Origin: an uncultured Dorea sp.
Lineage (GTDB): Bacteria; Bacillota; Clostridia; Lachnospirales; Lachnospiraceae
NCBI GenBank assembly: GCA_947652615.1
Contig: CANTDX010000026.1
Span: 1-43,428, forward strand
Reading direction: 5' to 3'
DNA: 43,428 nt
Below, in pieces: positions 1 through 9,101 of this stretch. Position numbers and translations under genes: made by a program. Numbering within the stretch: the first letter of the stretch is position 1; each line of letters starts with the position of its first letter. Under the pieces are notes generated by a model. The model did not search any database. It saw nothing but the letters and a program-made list of their open reading frames with translations, and was not told the DNA's origin.

Positions 1-2
1 AC

Positions 3-30
3 AGCCCTCCGAAATGGAAGGCTTATTTTG
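3..30 (+). terminator. Intrinsic terminator-like hairpin at left edge
   Basis: An 8-bp stem (AGCCCTCC / GGAAGGCT, one G-U pair) closes a 5-base loop and is followed on the plus strand by TATTTTG. It would end transcription of a plus-strand gene lying left of the window and converging on pglX. The T tract is imperfect, so this is a moderate call. Confidence 0.4.
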
Positions 31-39
31 TATCAAAGT

Positions 40-55
40 TTGTCCCTTTAGACAA
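40..55. repeat. Short palindrome at the point where PglX homology ends
   Basis: TTGTC-ccttta-GACAA is a perfect 5-bp inverted repeat with a 6-base spacer. It spans the stop codon of the shortened pglX. It may be a recombination or insertion junction, but a short palindrome like this can also occur by chance. Confidence 0.3.
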
Positions 56-1817
56 GGATCTTATATCTCATTTTCTCATAACTAGCTAAAAACATAAACG
101 AATGCATGGTAATCATAGAGATAAAACCTTGTCTATATGCAAAATCTAAGCACCGTTCAATAAACACAGCAAATAAATCTTGCCGCCCGTCAGGATATAA
201 TTCTTGAATCTTTTCTCCAAGTTTAGAACTTATACTTCTTCCACCCATATAAGGCGGATTCGTACACACCACATGGTATTTCTGCGCCAACACCTTGCCA
301 ATGTCAATTAACTGCTTCAATCTCTCCTGCGTCTCTTCAATCCCGCTTGTCTCCAAATCCATCTGCCCGTCATCATCCGTCTTCTCGGCAAACCGGCGCA
401 GCAATTCCCAATCACATGAATCCACATTCAATATCGAGCCATACTCTTTTGCATCCATCAACTGTTCCAAAAGACCATTCACCTGCGTCACAGCGTTCTC
501 TTTCTCTGTCTCACTCAGGCCCGCACCAAAGTATTTCAACTGATTCCTGCTCAATCCATTACTCTCATGAATCGCATAGACATGCGGCGCTGGAATCGCA
601 GGATTCCCATCTTCATCTTTTCTCGTAAGAAATCTCCGGTCATACTGACGCGCCTTCATCATCACAGCAAAATAAGCAAGCTGATATGCTCTTTCATCAA
701 TGTCCAGACCGTACAGATTATGCTCTATGATACTGCGCACCGCTTCACGGGAAGAATATCCTACTGACTCGTAGATCTGCATCAGCACATCAAACATACA
801 GACCAGGATATGCCCGCTTCCCATACAGCAATCCACACAGAGTATCTCTTCCGGCTGTATCATGGCATACTCTTTCCGTATATCTGCAAGCTGCGCTTCC
901 ACCTCCGGCTCTTGTTTTGCTTCCTCCAGATAATACTTCCAGCTTTGCTTTAATTCTTCGTCCGGATGTCCTTCGACCCACAAGCGTCCCAGACTGTTCT
1001 CCACCATATAGCGGACAATCCACTCTGGTGTAAATAGCTGCGTCGCCGATGGAATACGCTCTCTTGTAATCTTAATATTTTTCTTCAAAAGTGCAAAGGT
1101 TTCATCCTTTAACTGAGAATTATAATACTGATAGATCCATCCGATAATCTGTACCTGATCCCTCCAGTCATCCTCATCAATATCATGCACAAGCCGATAA
1201 ATGAGCCCTTTCCGGTCAATAAAAGACAGCCGCATAAACAATTCCGAATAGTCATCTTTTTCTTCAAACATCCCTGGAAGAATCTTATGCAGTTCATTAC
1301 ACATCCTAAGGAGAAGAAAACGGAATAAATTCTCCGTCCTGTTCTCATTCTTCCATTCCATAATCTGATGATATTCTGTATCGGAAAAATCCAAATCTGA
1401 TACAAAGGGGTCCGATACCAGATCCGGATCTTGTTTCCCTTCCTCTACGGATGATAAAAGGCGGGTTTCTAACGGTGCGTATTCATTTATTTCCATAAAT
1501 CGAATCGCAATCAGACGGTTGAACCAATCCGATGCACTTGTTTCAATCACATTCTCATAGGCTCGCACATAACCGATCATTTCAGCTTCGTTAAGGAGTC
1601 TGCGAACCAGTTTCTCTCGTTGGAATATCTCTATTCCCCGGATAGAAACCGGTTTATCCGCGCCAATCTCAAAATATTGAATCTCTCTTGTTGAAGCTTC
1701 CAGCGGTTCTTGAATACCATTTTCAGTAATACCAAGAAATCCTGCCCGTGTAACCATCTCTTCTCTTAACTTTATACGCGCCCATATTGAAAAGTTCTTA
1801 ATTGCTGTTTTATTCAT
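48..1817 (-). CDS. pglX: BREX adenine-specific DNA methyltransferase PglX (BrxX), C-terminally truncated
   Basis: PglX is the N6-adenine methyltransferase that marks host DNA in BREX defence and is needed for phage restriction. Visible features are a target-recognition-like N-terminal helical region, the LFTPEWIVRYM block (261-272), a SAM-binding motif I of the form DCCMGSGH (329-336) and the catalytic NPPY at 520-523. The family is usually about 1,200 residues; this frame ends at residue 589, just after the conserved SYEKMRYKIL segment, so the second half with the specificity region is missing. The start overlaps the end of the upstream protease gene by 8 bases (ATGAATAA), which suggests translational coupling. 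The gene is either broken by an insertion or rearrangement, or is one phase of a switchable pglX. Identity is sure; activity of this form is unlikely. Confidence 0.9.
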   Translation of the reverse strand: MNKTAIKNFSIWARIKLREEMVTRAGFLGITENGIQEPLEASTREIQYFEIGADKPVSIRGIEIFQREKLVRRLLNEAEMIGYVRAYENVIETSASDWFNRLIAIRFMEINEYAPLETRLLSSVEEGKQDPDLVSDPFVSDLDFSDTEYHQIMEWKNENRTENLFRFLLLRMCNELHKILPGMFEEKDDYSELFMRLSFIDRKGLIYRLVHDIDEDDWRDQVQIIGWIYQYYNSQLKDETFALLKKNIKITRERIPSATQLFTPEWIVRYMVENSLGRLWVEGHPDEELKQSWKYYLEEAKQEPEVEAQLADIRKEYAMIQPEEILCVDCCMGSGHILVCMFDVLMQIYESVGYSSREAVRSIIEHNLYGLDIDERAYQLAYFAVMMKARQYDRRFLTRKDEDGNPAIPAPHVYAIHESNGLSRNQLKYFGAGLSETEKENAVTQVNGLLEQLMDAKEYGSILNVDSCDWELLRRFAEKTDDDGQMDLETSGIEETQERLKQLIDIGKVLAQKYHVVCTNPPYMGGRSISSKLGEKIQELYPDGRQDLFAVFIERCLDFAYRQGFISMITMHSFMFLASYEKMRYKILV

Positions 1818-4362
1818 TCGTATGATCCTTACTCTTTGGTTTCTTTTTTAAAGCTTCTATCTCTGTTTTTACGATATCCTTTCTCTTAATCTCAGTCATG
1901 ATAGGTGTATACAGATCAACATTTACCTCTGGCATCTCCAATGTAACAACCAGAGAATACCGGACTTTTGAGTGATATTTATTCAAATATGCTCTTGATT
2001 TCCACCACCCCGCCTTGGGATAGATAACAATCATATTGCTCTCAGCCAGTTGGCTGGCCGTCCCTTCCCAGGTATCAGAATGAATCGAACCTACATTTCG
2101 GTTATTTGCCCCCAATAGCCAACGCTCACTGTCATTCTTCACTTTTGCTCTGTCATTCTCATCTTCCCACACGGCTTTGCTAATCCGTTTCATAAAATTA
2201 ATCCTGTCTTCCATGGGATTATTGACGTCAAAAAGTAAGCCACAAGATGGATATCTATATTTATCTTTCCAACCAATCTCACCTGGTCCTGGCTCAATAT
2301 AATAAGAAAGCGTCACTTTCATCCTTACTGTCGTTTCCTCATACTCTAACAGCAGCTTTTTCGGCCATGGCAATGTATGGACATGCATCTCATTCTGTAA
2401 AACGCTTCCATTCTTTTTCAGATAGGGCTGTAATTCATCCTGAATCAGCAGATTGACACTATTAGACGCACTCCATAATGCCCTTGATAAATTGGGAACT
2501 CCATATCCGCATGTGCGCAGCAACTTCCTGTAGTCTGCTTTTGCCAGTTTCCCATTCTTCTCCATATCGTTTATCATCTGAGGTGTCCATTCAGCCGAAT
2601 GAATCATTAATGCACGCACCGTCTCCGGCCACAGCTCAGGATATTTCTTCCATATCTGTGCTGCAATCCAGGAAGCCTGCGCCGTAGCAGAACTTGTCAT
2701 CCGAATAACATCAAAGGGATGACCTTGCAGATATTTATGACCGGTAGTAAGCAGTGACAAATCATCTGCCTCCGTAAAAAAATGATCCTTTTCACTGTAC
2801 GCCACATTACCGCCTTCCAGAACTATTTCCGGTTTGATCGGCCACTTTTTATAATCCCATGATAAAGAAGTGGATGTATAAGGCGAAAGTTCTCCCGCAT
2901 CTGCAAGTGCGTGATATCCTCGATAATCCAAGCCATCTATCTGATCCAACTGTGTATATGCGCCTACCGTCACAGCGTTCCATGCTTGTCCTGGATTCTC
3001 AACAGAATGGTTAATAATCGCCGTTTTATAATCCGCACTTTCCTGAATCTCTTCCAAAGTGGTATTCCCCGCTGAGATGAACATTAATCTATGATGATCC
3101 AGATTCCCTTCCTCTCCCACTCCGGAAATAATAGAATCAACCGCGCCAGACCACGAAGAGGGTCTGCCATCCAGCGTGGTATCTGTCTTCGCTGTAATCG
3201 CCATACAAATCACTCTTTTTGTGTCCGGATTCTCAATCTCCGCAAGGCTGATCGCCTCTGAAGTAAGCTCTCCATACAATTCTTCCGGATTGTCCGTTGG
3301 TCTGTCTAACATTTTTACAGACTCAAGGAAATGATATACAGGGATTGTATCCATGGATTCTAATTTATCTTCCAACGTACAGAAAGCAGCTATCCCTGCC
3401 ATATTCGTTCCGTGTCCTGCCCTATCCTCTACACCTCTGGACAGCTCGATAGTATGTAAATTCCGATCTTTTAATACTTTCTCAAGAATCGGATGCCCGT
3501 TATTGACACCGGTATCCAACAGACACACAGATACTTCGTCCGAATCCTCTGCGACAATACGCTTTGCAAGCTCCACACTCCATTCACGCTGCTCATGAGC
3601 CGGAAGCTGCATAAAAAAGGATGTCGGTGATACCATTTTCCGAAACTCGGCCAGATAAGAACACCTTTCCAATAACGCTGACAATTGCCTGTGATCTGCC
3701 TGTATACCAACCACCACTCTCTCAGGGAAAATGATATGCTGACTCTTGACGGTAATCTGCATATGATTGCAAAGTTCCATAAATTCAGCTTTCACCGTAT
3801 GTGCCTTTTTCTTTTTGTCATATCTAAGCCACGTCTCAATCCAGATCGGCTCATCTTTGGGAATATAAGATTTGTCCCCAATCCACATTGCCTCAATAAG
3901 AGCTATCTGGATACTTTCTATTGTTCCGACTACCTCATTGCCTTTGTCATTTGTACAATATTGATTGATTTTTTTGATAAAGAAATCATGTTTTGCATTT
4001 GGAATATACACAGTAGCGCAAATCTCTTCATCATCATTTATCTGAATATTCACGAGCCTGACTCCTTGCCGGGTATCTTCAAGGCTTTTTGTAATCAAAT
4101 CATATCCTGCTTTTCCTTTAATCTGCAGATATACCCCTTCTCTTACAGATGCAGAAACAGCCAACCTGTCCTCGCATGCTTCTTTTGACTTCTTCCATGC
4201 AAGTTCAAATTGGCTTTTAAGACGCTCTCCATGTTCTTTTCTGCTGTCTCGAAACGGATAGTTCGTTCGTCCTGCTCCTCCGGTCATTGGTTTATATTCC
4301 AGACTCTCGCCCTTGTCCTGTAAAATAATATTGCTTAAATGAATTCTCATCCGGTTAATCAT
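1810..4362 (-). CDS. ietS: Subtilisin-like (S8) serine protease of an IetAS-type defence pair
   Basis: This 850-residue protein has an N-terminal region of about 270 residues, then an S8 peptidase domain. The catalytic residues read as Asp283 (LLDTGVN), His317 (GHGTNMAG) and Ser557 (MTSSATAQAS), with the oxyanion Asn433 (SAGN). The usual GTS around the serine is MTS. No signal peptide is seen, so it should act in the cytoplasm. Gene order and size fit IetS, the protease partner of the AAA ATPase IetA, a known two-gene antiphage system. Its start overlaps the ATPase stop by 4 bases (ATGA), and its end overlaps the pglX start by 8 bases. The pair is therefore built into the BREX operon between brxC and pglX. 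The protease family is certain; the IetS role is inferred from family and pairing. Substrate is unknown. Confidence 0.8.
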   Translation of the reverse strand: MINRMRIHLSNIILQDKGESLEYKPMTGGAGRTNYPFRDSRKEHGERLKSQFELAWKKSKEACEDRLAVSASVREGVYLQIKGKAGYDLITKSLEDTRQGVRLVNIQINDDEEICATVYIPNAKHDFFIKKINQYCTNDKGNEVVGTIESIQIALIEAMWIGDKSYIPKDEPIWIETWLRYDKKKKAHTVKAEFMELCNHMQITVKSQHIIFPERVVVGIQADHRQLSALLERCSYLAEFRKMVSPTSFFMQLPAHEQREWSVELAKRIVAEDSDEVSVCLLDTGVNNGHPILEKVLKDRNLHTIELSRGVEDRAGHGTNMAGIAAFCTLEDKLESMDTIPVYHFLESVKMLDRPTDNPEELYGELTSEAISLAEIENPDTKRVICMAITAKTDTTLDGRPSSWSGAVDSIISGVGEEGNLDHHRLMFISAGNTTLEEIQESADYKTAIINHSVENPGQAWNAVTVGAYTQLDQIDGLDYRGYHALADAGELSPYTSTSLSWDYKKWPIKPEIVLEGGNVAYSEKDHFFTEADDLSLLTTGHKYLQGHPFDVIRMTSSATAQASWIAAQIWKKYPELWPETVRALMIHSAEWTPQMINDMEKNGKLAKADYRKLLRTCGYGVPNLSRALWSASNSVNLLIQDELQPYLKKNGSVLQNEMHVHTLPWPKKLLLEYEETTVRMKVTLSYYIEPGPGEIGWKDKYRYPSCGLLFDVNNPMEDRINFMKRISKAVWEDENDRAKVKNDSERWLLGANNRNVGSIHSDTWEGTASQLAESNMIVIYPKAGWWKSRAYLNKYHSKVRYSLVVTLEMPEVNVDLYTPIMTEIKRKDIVKTEIEALKKKPKSKDHTNE

Positions 4363-5321
4363 GCCTCCCTAAACTGATACAAGCTTTTCCTATCCTGAAT
4401 ACATATCTGCAAAAGTTTTCTTGTAATCTTTTCCTCATAAATCAAGGAATACTTGACAGCTTCTTCACACGCCCTTACTATATCTGCATGACTTAATCCA
4501 ACCATATATTGGTACATCTGTTTCTTAAAGATATCTTCCGCAACCAGACCATCTAACTTAGCAATCATGATACGTTGTATCTGCTGTTCATCCGGAATTG
4601 CATAATCCAACACATCATCAAATCTCCGAAATAATGCTTTATCCAATATTTGCGGATTGTTTGTTGCCGCAATGATAACACTATAGGAATCATCATTCTC
4701 AAGAAACTGAAGAAAAGAATTCAGGATGCGCCGCATCTCCCCCACATCATTGTCCAGAGAGCGGTCTGAACCAATTGCATCGAATTCATCGAACAAATAC
4801 ACCCCTTGTATCTCTTCAATGCAATCAAACACCTGACGAAGCTTTACACTCGTCTCTCCCATATACTTTGTTACAAGCTTTTCAATCTGTATTACATTCA
4901 ATGGCAGTCCCAACTCGTTCGCTAACACAGATGCTGTCATAGTCTTCCCTGTTCCTGGCGCTCCTGTCAGCATAATCTTGCTTCTGTTCTTCAAACCATT
5001 CTTCCGCAGCAGCTCCTTCTTCCGATATTCTGTCACAATTCGCTTTATTCTATCTTCCAGATTTTCTGATAAAATCAAATCAGACATTGCCGCGTCCGCA
5101 GGTCTCTGTTCTATCATATCATATTTACCAGAATACTTTATAACTTTCCGTCTGGCAGTCTGTTTTGAACTTAATACTAAATCTTTAATCTCCCGCGCAC
5201 TGGCAGCATGGCCAATCTTCGCTTCATGTGCGGCTATCTGTAAAGCGATTGTCCTGAATCTCTCATCATTATCCTCAAAGTGCATTCTCATAAGAGCTTT
5301 CACCTGTTCAATTGTTGCCAT
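4359..5321 (-). CDS. ietA: AAA+ ATPase of an IetAS-type defence pair
   Basis: This is a 320-residue AAA+ ATPase: Walker A GAPGTGKT (120-127), Walker B YLFDEFD (175-181), a sensor ATNNP and an arginine pair RRFDD. About 90 helical residues precede the ATPase core. The ATG at 5321 is preferred over an upstream GTG at 5330, because AAGGTGG lies 5 bases ahead of it. AAA ATPases of this size directly upstream of an S8 protease are the IetA/IetS arrangement, where the ATPase presumably senses infection or feeds substrates to the protease. It lies 78 bases after brxC. No clear promoter is visible in that gap, so it is probably cotranscribed with brxABC. The ATPase class is sure; the IetA assignment is inference from pairing. 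Confidence 0.8.
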   Translation of the reverse strand: MATIEQVKALMRMHFEDNDERFRTIALQIAAHEAKIGHAASAREIKDLVLSSKQTARRKVIKYSGKYDMIEQRPADAAMSDLILSENLEDRIKRIVTEYRKKELLRKNGLKNRSKIMLTGAPGTGKTMTASVLANELGLPLNVIQIEKLVTKYMGETSVKLRQVFDCIEEIQGVYLFDEFDAIGSDRSLDNDVGEMRRILNSFLQFLENDDSYSVIIAATNNPQILDKALFRRFDDVLDYAIPDEQQIQRIMIAKLDGLVAEDIFKKQMYQYMVGLSHADIVRACEEAVKYSLIYEEKITRKLLQICIQDRKSLYQFREA

Positions 5322-5399
5322 GTCTGCCACCTTCTTTCCAAAACTATAGTAACATAATTTCTTCTAATATGCATTAAAATTTATCCGGATACTTTAAAA

Positions 5400-8024
5400 T
5401 CAGAATTGAATCCTCACCACAACATCCTCCTCCAATTCTGCTTCTACCCGTTCACGGATCTGTTCCAGATAGCGGTTCAGATCCTCCTTATCCCGTATCA
5501 CCCAATGGCCTGATGCCACGTCTCTTGCCATCAGATTCTTTGTCCTCTTCTGTATCGGCGCATTCCATTCCTCAGATGTCTCCCTGACAATATCCGCTCC
5601 CCTTTGTCTTGCCTCTGTCGGATATGAGATTTTGGTCGATTGAGGTCTTATCTCCATATTGGAAAACTGATCCAGATATCTCTTACAAAGACTATCCGCC
5701 TTATCCTCAAACCCAAGCAGATTAGAAATATCCTTTTCCTCTGACGCACGTCTTCCAAGATCGTCAAATGCCTTGCGAACACCACTCTTTACCTCTTCTT
5801 CATACGGCTGACCACTGATGAATTTCAATACAGACTTCTCATCCTCCTCAATTGTCTGCTTCACTGGTTCCAGTTTTTCGTCCAATATTCTGCTATATAA
5901 CTCCATAAACTGTCTGTATAATTCCGGCAATTTACGAATTCGTTCATAAGGCGCCTTATCCTTTACAATCCGCTGAATATTCTCTACGACTTTTCCAAGT
6001 TCCGAATCGTTAATGTGTTCTTTACTGCTCTCATATAAGCGGAGCGCATCAAGCCCATTTTCCTTGAATATCTTTCTTTGATTATTCTCTTCCGAATAAA
6101 AAGTTTTTACCGGCGCAAGATCTTCAGCCAGATCTAACAGATTCTCTTTTTCTCTTGATATCCAGTCATAGAATGCGCTTTCTTCATTCCATGCCGTTCC
6201 ATTTGCAATTTCCCGTATTGCCTCTGTCATCACCTGTTTTCCGGGGAAATCTGGCTCTCGCTTCTGTTCTGCCATCATCTCCTTTACATCTGCGGCAAGT
6301 TCTTTTGCTTTTGTCTGGAAGGAATCCATCATCTTGTCCGGAGCATTTCCTGTCTCCGACCGATGGAACAGTTCTTTCATAACTTCACGGCAGGCATTTA
6401 ATTTTTTCGGATGTATCGTTTCTTTTGCCTTAACAAGAATCTTCTCATCAAAACGTCTGGACGTGAAATAATTACCCCGTTCATCAGCTTCCCTGTTAAA
6501 AGGTGAAATCGGCTCCTTGTCAATCATAGCGCTGATTTTTCCTTCTTTGAACAACTTTGCTGCCAGCCACTTCGTGTCATGATCTGTATATCCATAAGGA
6601 GCCTGCCCAAAATGATCCAGTAGATTTTTCATGGATATCATAGAATGTGATGTTGTAAAGCTTACATATTCCATGACTTCTTTTAACGCGTTCATATTCG
6701 GCTCTGCGGTCTCTCCCAGTGATAAAGTTACTTGATTGTCTTTCTTAAATAACTTCTTAATATCCTGCTCATCTTTCGGTGAGTCAATATAGGACAGTTT
6801 ATAATAAATATTTTCAATCAACCGTCCCAATGCATCGTTGATTCGATTCACTGCATCATGGGAATTGATATCTGTCACCGACTGCCCGTTAATGAAGATT
6901 CTGGCATTTCCAATCGCATCTTTCAATGACAGCACTGCAGACGCCCTGCTCCTCTCTGCCTCCTGCATCTTTGTAGCCCGGATAAGGGTTGACTTTCCCT
7001 TCTGCGGGTCTGCCACATCACGAATATAATCATCAATCTTCAACGCATTCATCATATCAGTGTAATAAGAAATCTGCTCTGTTGGAAGCTTTAATACAAC
7101 TTCATGATTCCGTGCAGACATCATAGTCAATATGGTATCATCAATATTCCCGTCTCCGCTGTTTCCTACATATTTCGGTGTGATGATCCGAAGTCCAATT
7201 GCATGATTCTGATTATTCTTATACGGTCTGTTATCTACAGCCTGATTATACGCAAAGGTATACCGACCGTTAAACTTCCCAACACGGTAACGATTATGGG
7301 CATAGACCGTATCAAAGGTCATCCTCGTAATGGCCGTAATCACATCTGCCGACGAAATATTGCGGTCGCGGATTGCCCGGTTGATATCCTGCTCCTCATC
7401 CGTTAAAAATTCATAGGTATTCTGAATCTGAGAAACCAACAGGCTTCTGGTCAGGACTTGAAGAGCCTCTTCCACTTTATTTCTTAATACTGCTTTATCT
7501 TCATGAATATCCGTTACCATAAAATTGAGGATATTATCTACCGTCATTGGAATTCCATCAATATATTTTAGTAAAAATAATGTCTTCAATACATTTACCG
7601 CAAAACAATCTGTTTCATGCAGCGGATTAATCCGCTCGCTGTCCTCTGCACGCTGTATCACCGACGCATGTGTATGATCAAGAAATTTCAACAAATCATC
7701 ATAGAAACGATAAAATGGGATCAATGCCCCTTCTTCTTTTTCCATAATACTGATCGCCGCCTGCTGACAGGCTCCCAGCATAGAACGTTCCCCTTCTGAC
7801 AAATGCTTTCCTGTAGAACTATTCAGACGAATCTTATTTAATACATCTGCAAGCAGGTTAAACTGATATGGGTGGAATGGATATAACGCTGCAAATTCCT
7901 CTGCGCTTTGATATTTCTTCATCTCATAACCATTCCCTTTAAAGCCGACCGCATTCTGAATCCGGGTTTCATCTGATTCATAGAATGCTCTCAAGGTAGC
8001 GCTTCCTGTCTCATTTTTCTTCAA
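5400..8024 (-). CDS. brxC: BrxC C-terminal part (frameshifted BREX P-loop ATPase)
   Basis: This frame continues the BrxC sequence begun at 9067, one base out of register. Its first in-frame start is only a TTG inside conserved sequence, without a credible ribosome-binding site, so it is not a natural gene of its own. If one A is added to the A7 tract at 8110-8116, the reading runs unbroken from 9067 to 5400 and gives about 1,222 residues, the normal BrxC length of about 1,200. The part holds the large helical C-terminal region of this family, with the segment YPFHPYQFNLL near its start. BrxC is the large ATPase of BREX, required for restriction. As written, the product is split unless slippage restores the frame. 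Confidence 0.85.
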   Translation of the reverse strand: MKKNETGSATLRAFYESDETRIQNAVGFKGNGYEMKKYQSAEEFAALYPFHPYQFNLLADVLNKIRLNSSTGKHLSEGERSMLGACQQAAISIMEKEEGALIPFYRFYDDLLKFLDHTHASVIQRAEDSERINPLHETDCFAVNVLKTLFLLKYIDGIPMTVDNILNFMVTDIHEDKAVLRNKVEEALQVLTRSLLVSQIQNTYEFLTDEEQDINRAIRDRNISSADVITAITRMTFDTVYAHNRYRVGKFNGRYTFAYNQAVDNRPYKNNQNHAIGLRIITPKYVGNSGDGNIDDTILTMMSARNHEVVLKLPTEQISYYTDMMNALKIDDYIRDVADPQKGKSTLIRATKMQEAERSRASAVLSLKDAIGNARIFINGQSVTDINSHDAVNRINDALGRLIENIYYKLSYIDSPKDEQDIKKLFKKDNQVTLSLGETAEPNMNALKEVMEYVSFTTSHSMISMKNLLDHFGQAPYGYTDHDTKWLAAKLFKEGKISAMIDKEPISPFNREADERGNYFTSRRFDEKILVKAKETIHPKKLNACREVMKELFHRSETGNAPDKMMDSFQTKAKELAADVKEMMAEQKREPDFPGKQVMTEAIREIANGTAWNEESAFYDWISREKENLLDLAEDLAPVKTFYSEENNQRKIFKENGLDALRLYESSKEHINDSELGKVVENIQRIVKDKAPYERIRKLPELYRQFMELYSRILDEKLEPVKQTIEEDEKSVLKFISGQPYEEEVKSGVRKAFDDLGRRASEEKDISNLLGFEDKADSLCKRYLDQFSNMEIRPQSTKISYPTEARQRGADIVRETSEEWNAPIQKRTKNLMARDVASGHWVIRDKEDLNRYLEQIRERVEAELEEDVVVRIQF

Positions 8025-8053
8025 TATTCTTTCTCGGATTACTTCATCTGCAT

Positions 8054-9067
8054 TTACAGAAGAAAGTGAAAGCCGTGTGTCAAAACGTCCTTGAATCTTG
8101 GAAAAATCATTTTTTTCTCTTCGGATTCTTCCAGATTTTCCATCATAGAATCAATATCTTCCTGAGCGGTAACGATAATCCACACCTTGCCGCGGCAACG
8201 GACTCCGAGTTCCTCTGTCAATGACTGCAGATTCAGCATCAGATTAGAATTCGTACTGATAAACTGCCCGATCTCATCCACAAGGAACACCACGCGGTTG
8301 CCTGTCTTCTCAACATATTGCTGAACCCTCTTCGCAAAATCTTCAATCGCGATCTCATACTCTGAGGTCGTAGCAGCTTTTGTAAAGTCCATTGCCTCCT
8401 GCTCGGTCATACGTCCCATACTGCTTAATGCTTTTGCCACTTTTCCCCGGATTACGCGGAATTTGTTTCTCTCGCTTATCCATTCTTTTCCTGTCTGCTC
8501 CCGAAACGTATCCTGAAACTTCTTATAATTTCCCTCTTCATCCAATGCCCGTTCCAGATCGGCAAGCGCAGGATTGGCCCCGTCATATCCAAGTTTTTCG
8601 TTGAATACACGGTTAAATACCATAACAATTGCGTTACTGTTTGATTTTGCCGATACGGAACTTTTGGAATCTATATTGAACAGAATTGCTTTCGTCGGAG
8701 TCTGGGATGCACGTTGCATATTCGCAAGAATTTCTGGATCTGCCTGCAGATTATCCTTATCAGAAAAATAGGCGGCTGCCTCTCTTCCATCCACAACCGT
8801 ATTATCTAAAAGATAGGATAATATTTTTAGAAAATGAGATTTACCACTGCCAAAAAATCCTGAGATCCACACTCCCATCTCATCTGTCGGCATCGTAATA
8901 CTCCGTGTATAATTATGAAAAAACTCACGAAAATGCTTTGTCAGCTCTCGTGTAATAACATACTCCGAAAGTTCCTGCTTTTTATCATTTTCTGCAATCT
9001 GCCCAACCTTGATTACTCCGGTAATCGGACGGTCGATCTGTTTCGCAAACATCTTTTGTATCTTCAT
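8054..9067 (-). CDS. brxC: BrxC N-terminal part (P-loop ATPase), frame lost at A7 tract
   Basis: The first 320 residues match the start of BrxC: Walker A GFFGSGKS (70-77) and the conserved FLVDEIGQFI Walker B-like segment, in the known context brxA-brxB-brxC. After GluGluLysLys the frame runs into 18 unrelated residues and stops at 8054. The downstream -1 frame resumes the conserved sequence at once. Start is ATG at 9067, 34 bases after the brxB stop, with AAAGGTGAAG upstream. The break could be a sequencing or assembly error in a homopolymer, a true mutation, a phase-variable tract, or a site where ribosomal or transcriptional slippage yields full-length protein. Confidence 0.85.
   Translation of the reverse strand: MKIQKMFAKQIDRPITGVIKVGQIAENDKKQELSEYVITRELTKHFREFFHNYTRSITMPTDEMGVWISGFFGSGKSHFLKILSYLLDNTVVDGREAAAYFSDKDNLQADPEILANMQRASQTPTKAILFNIDSKSSVSAKSNSNAIVMVFNRVFNEKLGYDGANPALADLERALDEEGNYKKFQDTFREQTGKEWISERNKFRVIRGKVAKALSSMGRMTEQEAMDFTKAATTSEYEIAIEDFAKRVQQYVEKTGNRVVFLVDEIGQFISTNSNLMLNLQSLTEELGVRCRGKVWIIVTAQEDIDSMMENLEESEEKKMIFPRFKDVLTHGFHFLL
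8110..8116 (-). other. brxC: A7 homopolymer at the brxC frame break
   Basis: On the coding strand the sequence reads GAG AAA AAA ATG. A -1 slip on the AAA AAA codons gives GAG AAA AAA AAT GAT, which continues the BrxC reading frame exactly. An A8 tract would give the intact gene without slippage. This is a direct reading; which explanation holds cannot be told from the sequence alone. Confidence 0.8.
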
Positions 9068-9101
9068 ACTTCACCTTTTCTTTCGTTTGATTCACACATA
9101 G

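Noticed and set aside
5400..9067. brxC as two genuine separate genes
   Set aside because: The second frame has no ribosome-binding site and starts within conserved sequence; a one-base change joins both to normal BrxC length.
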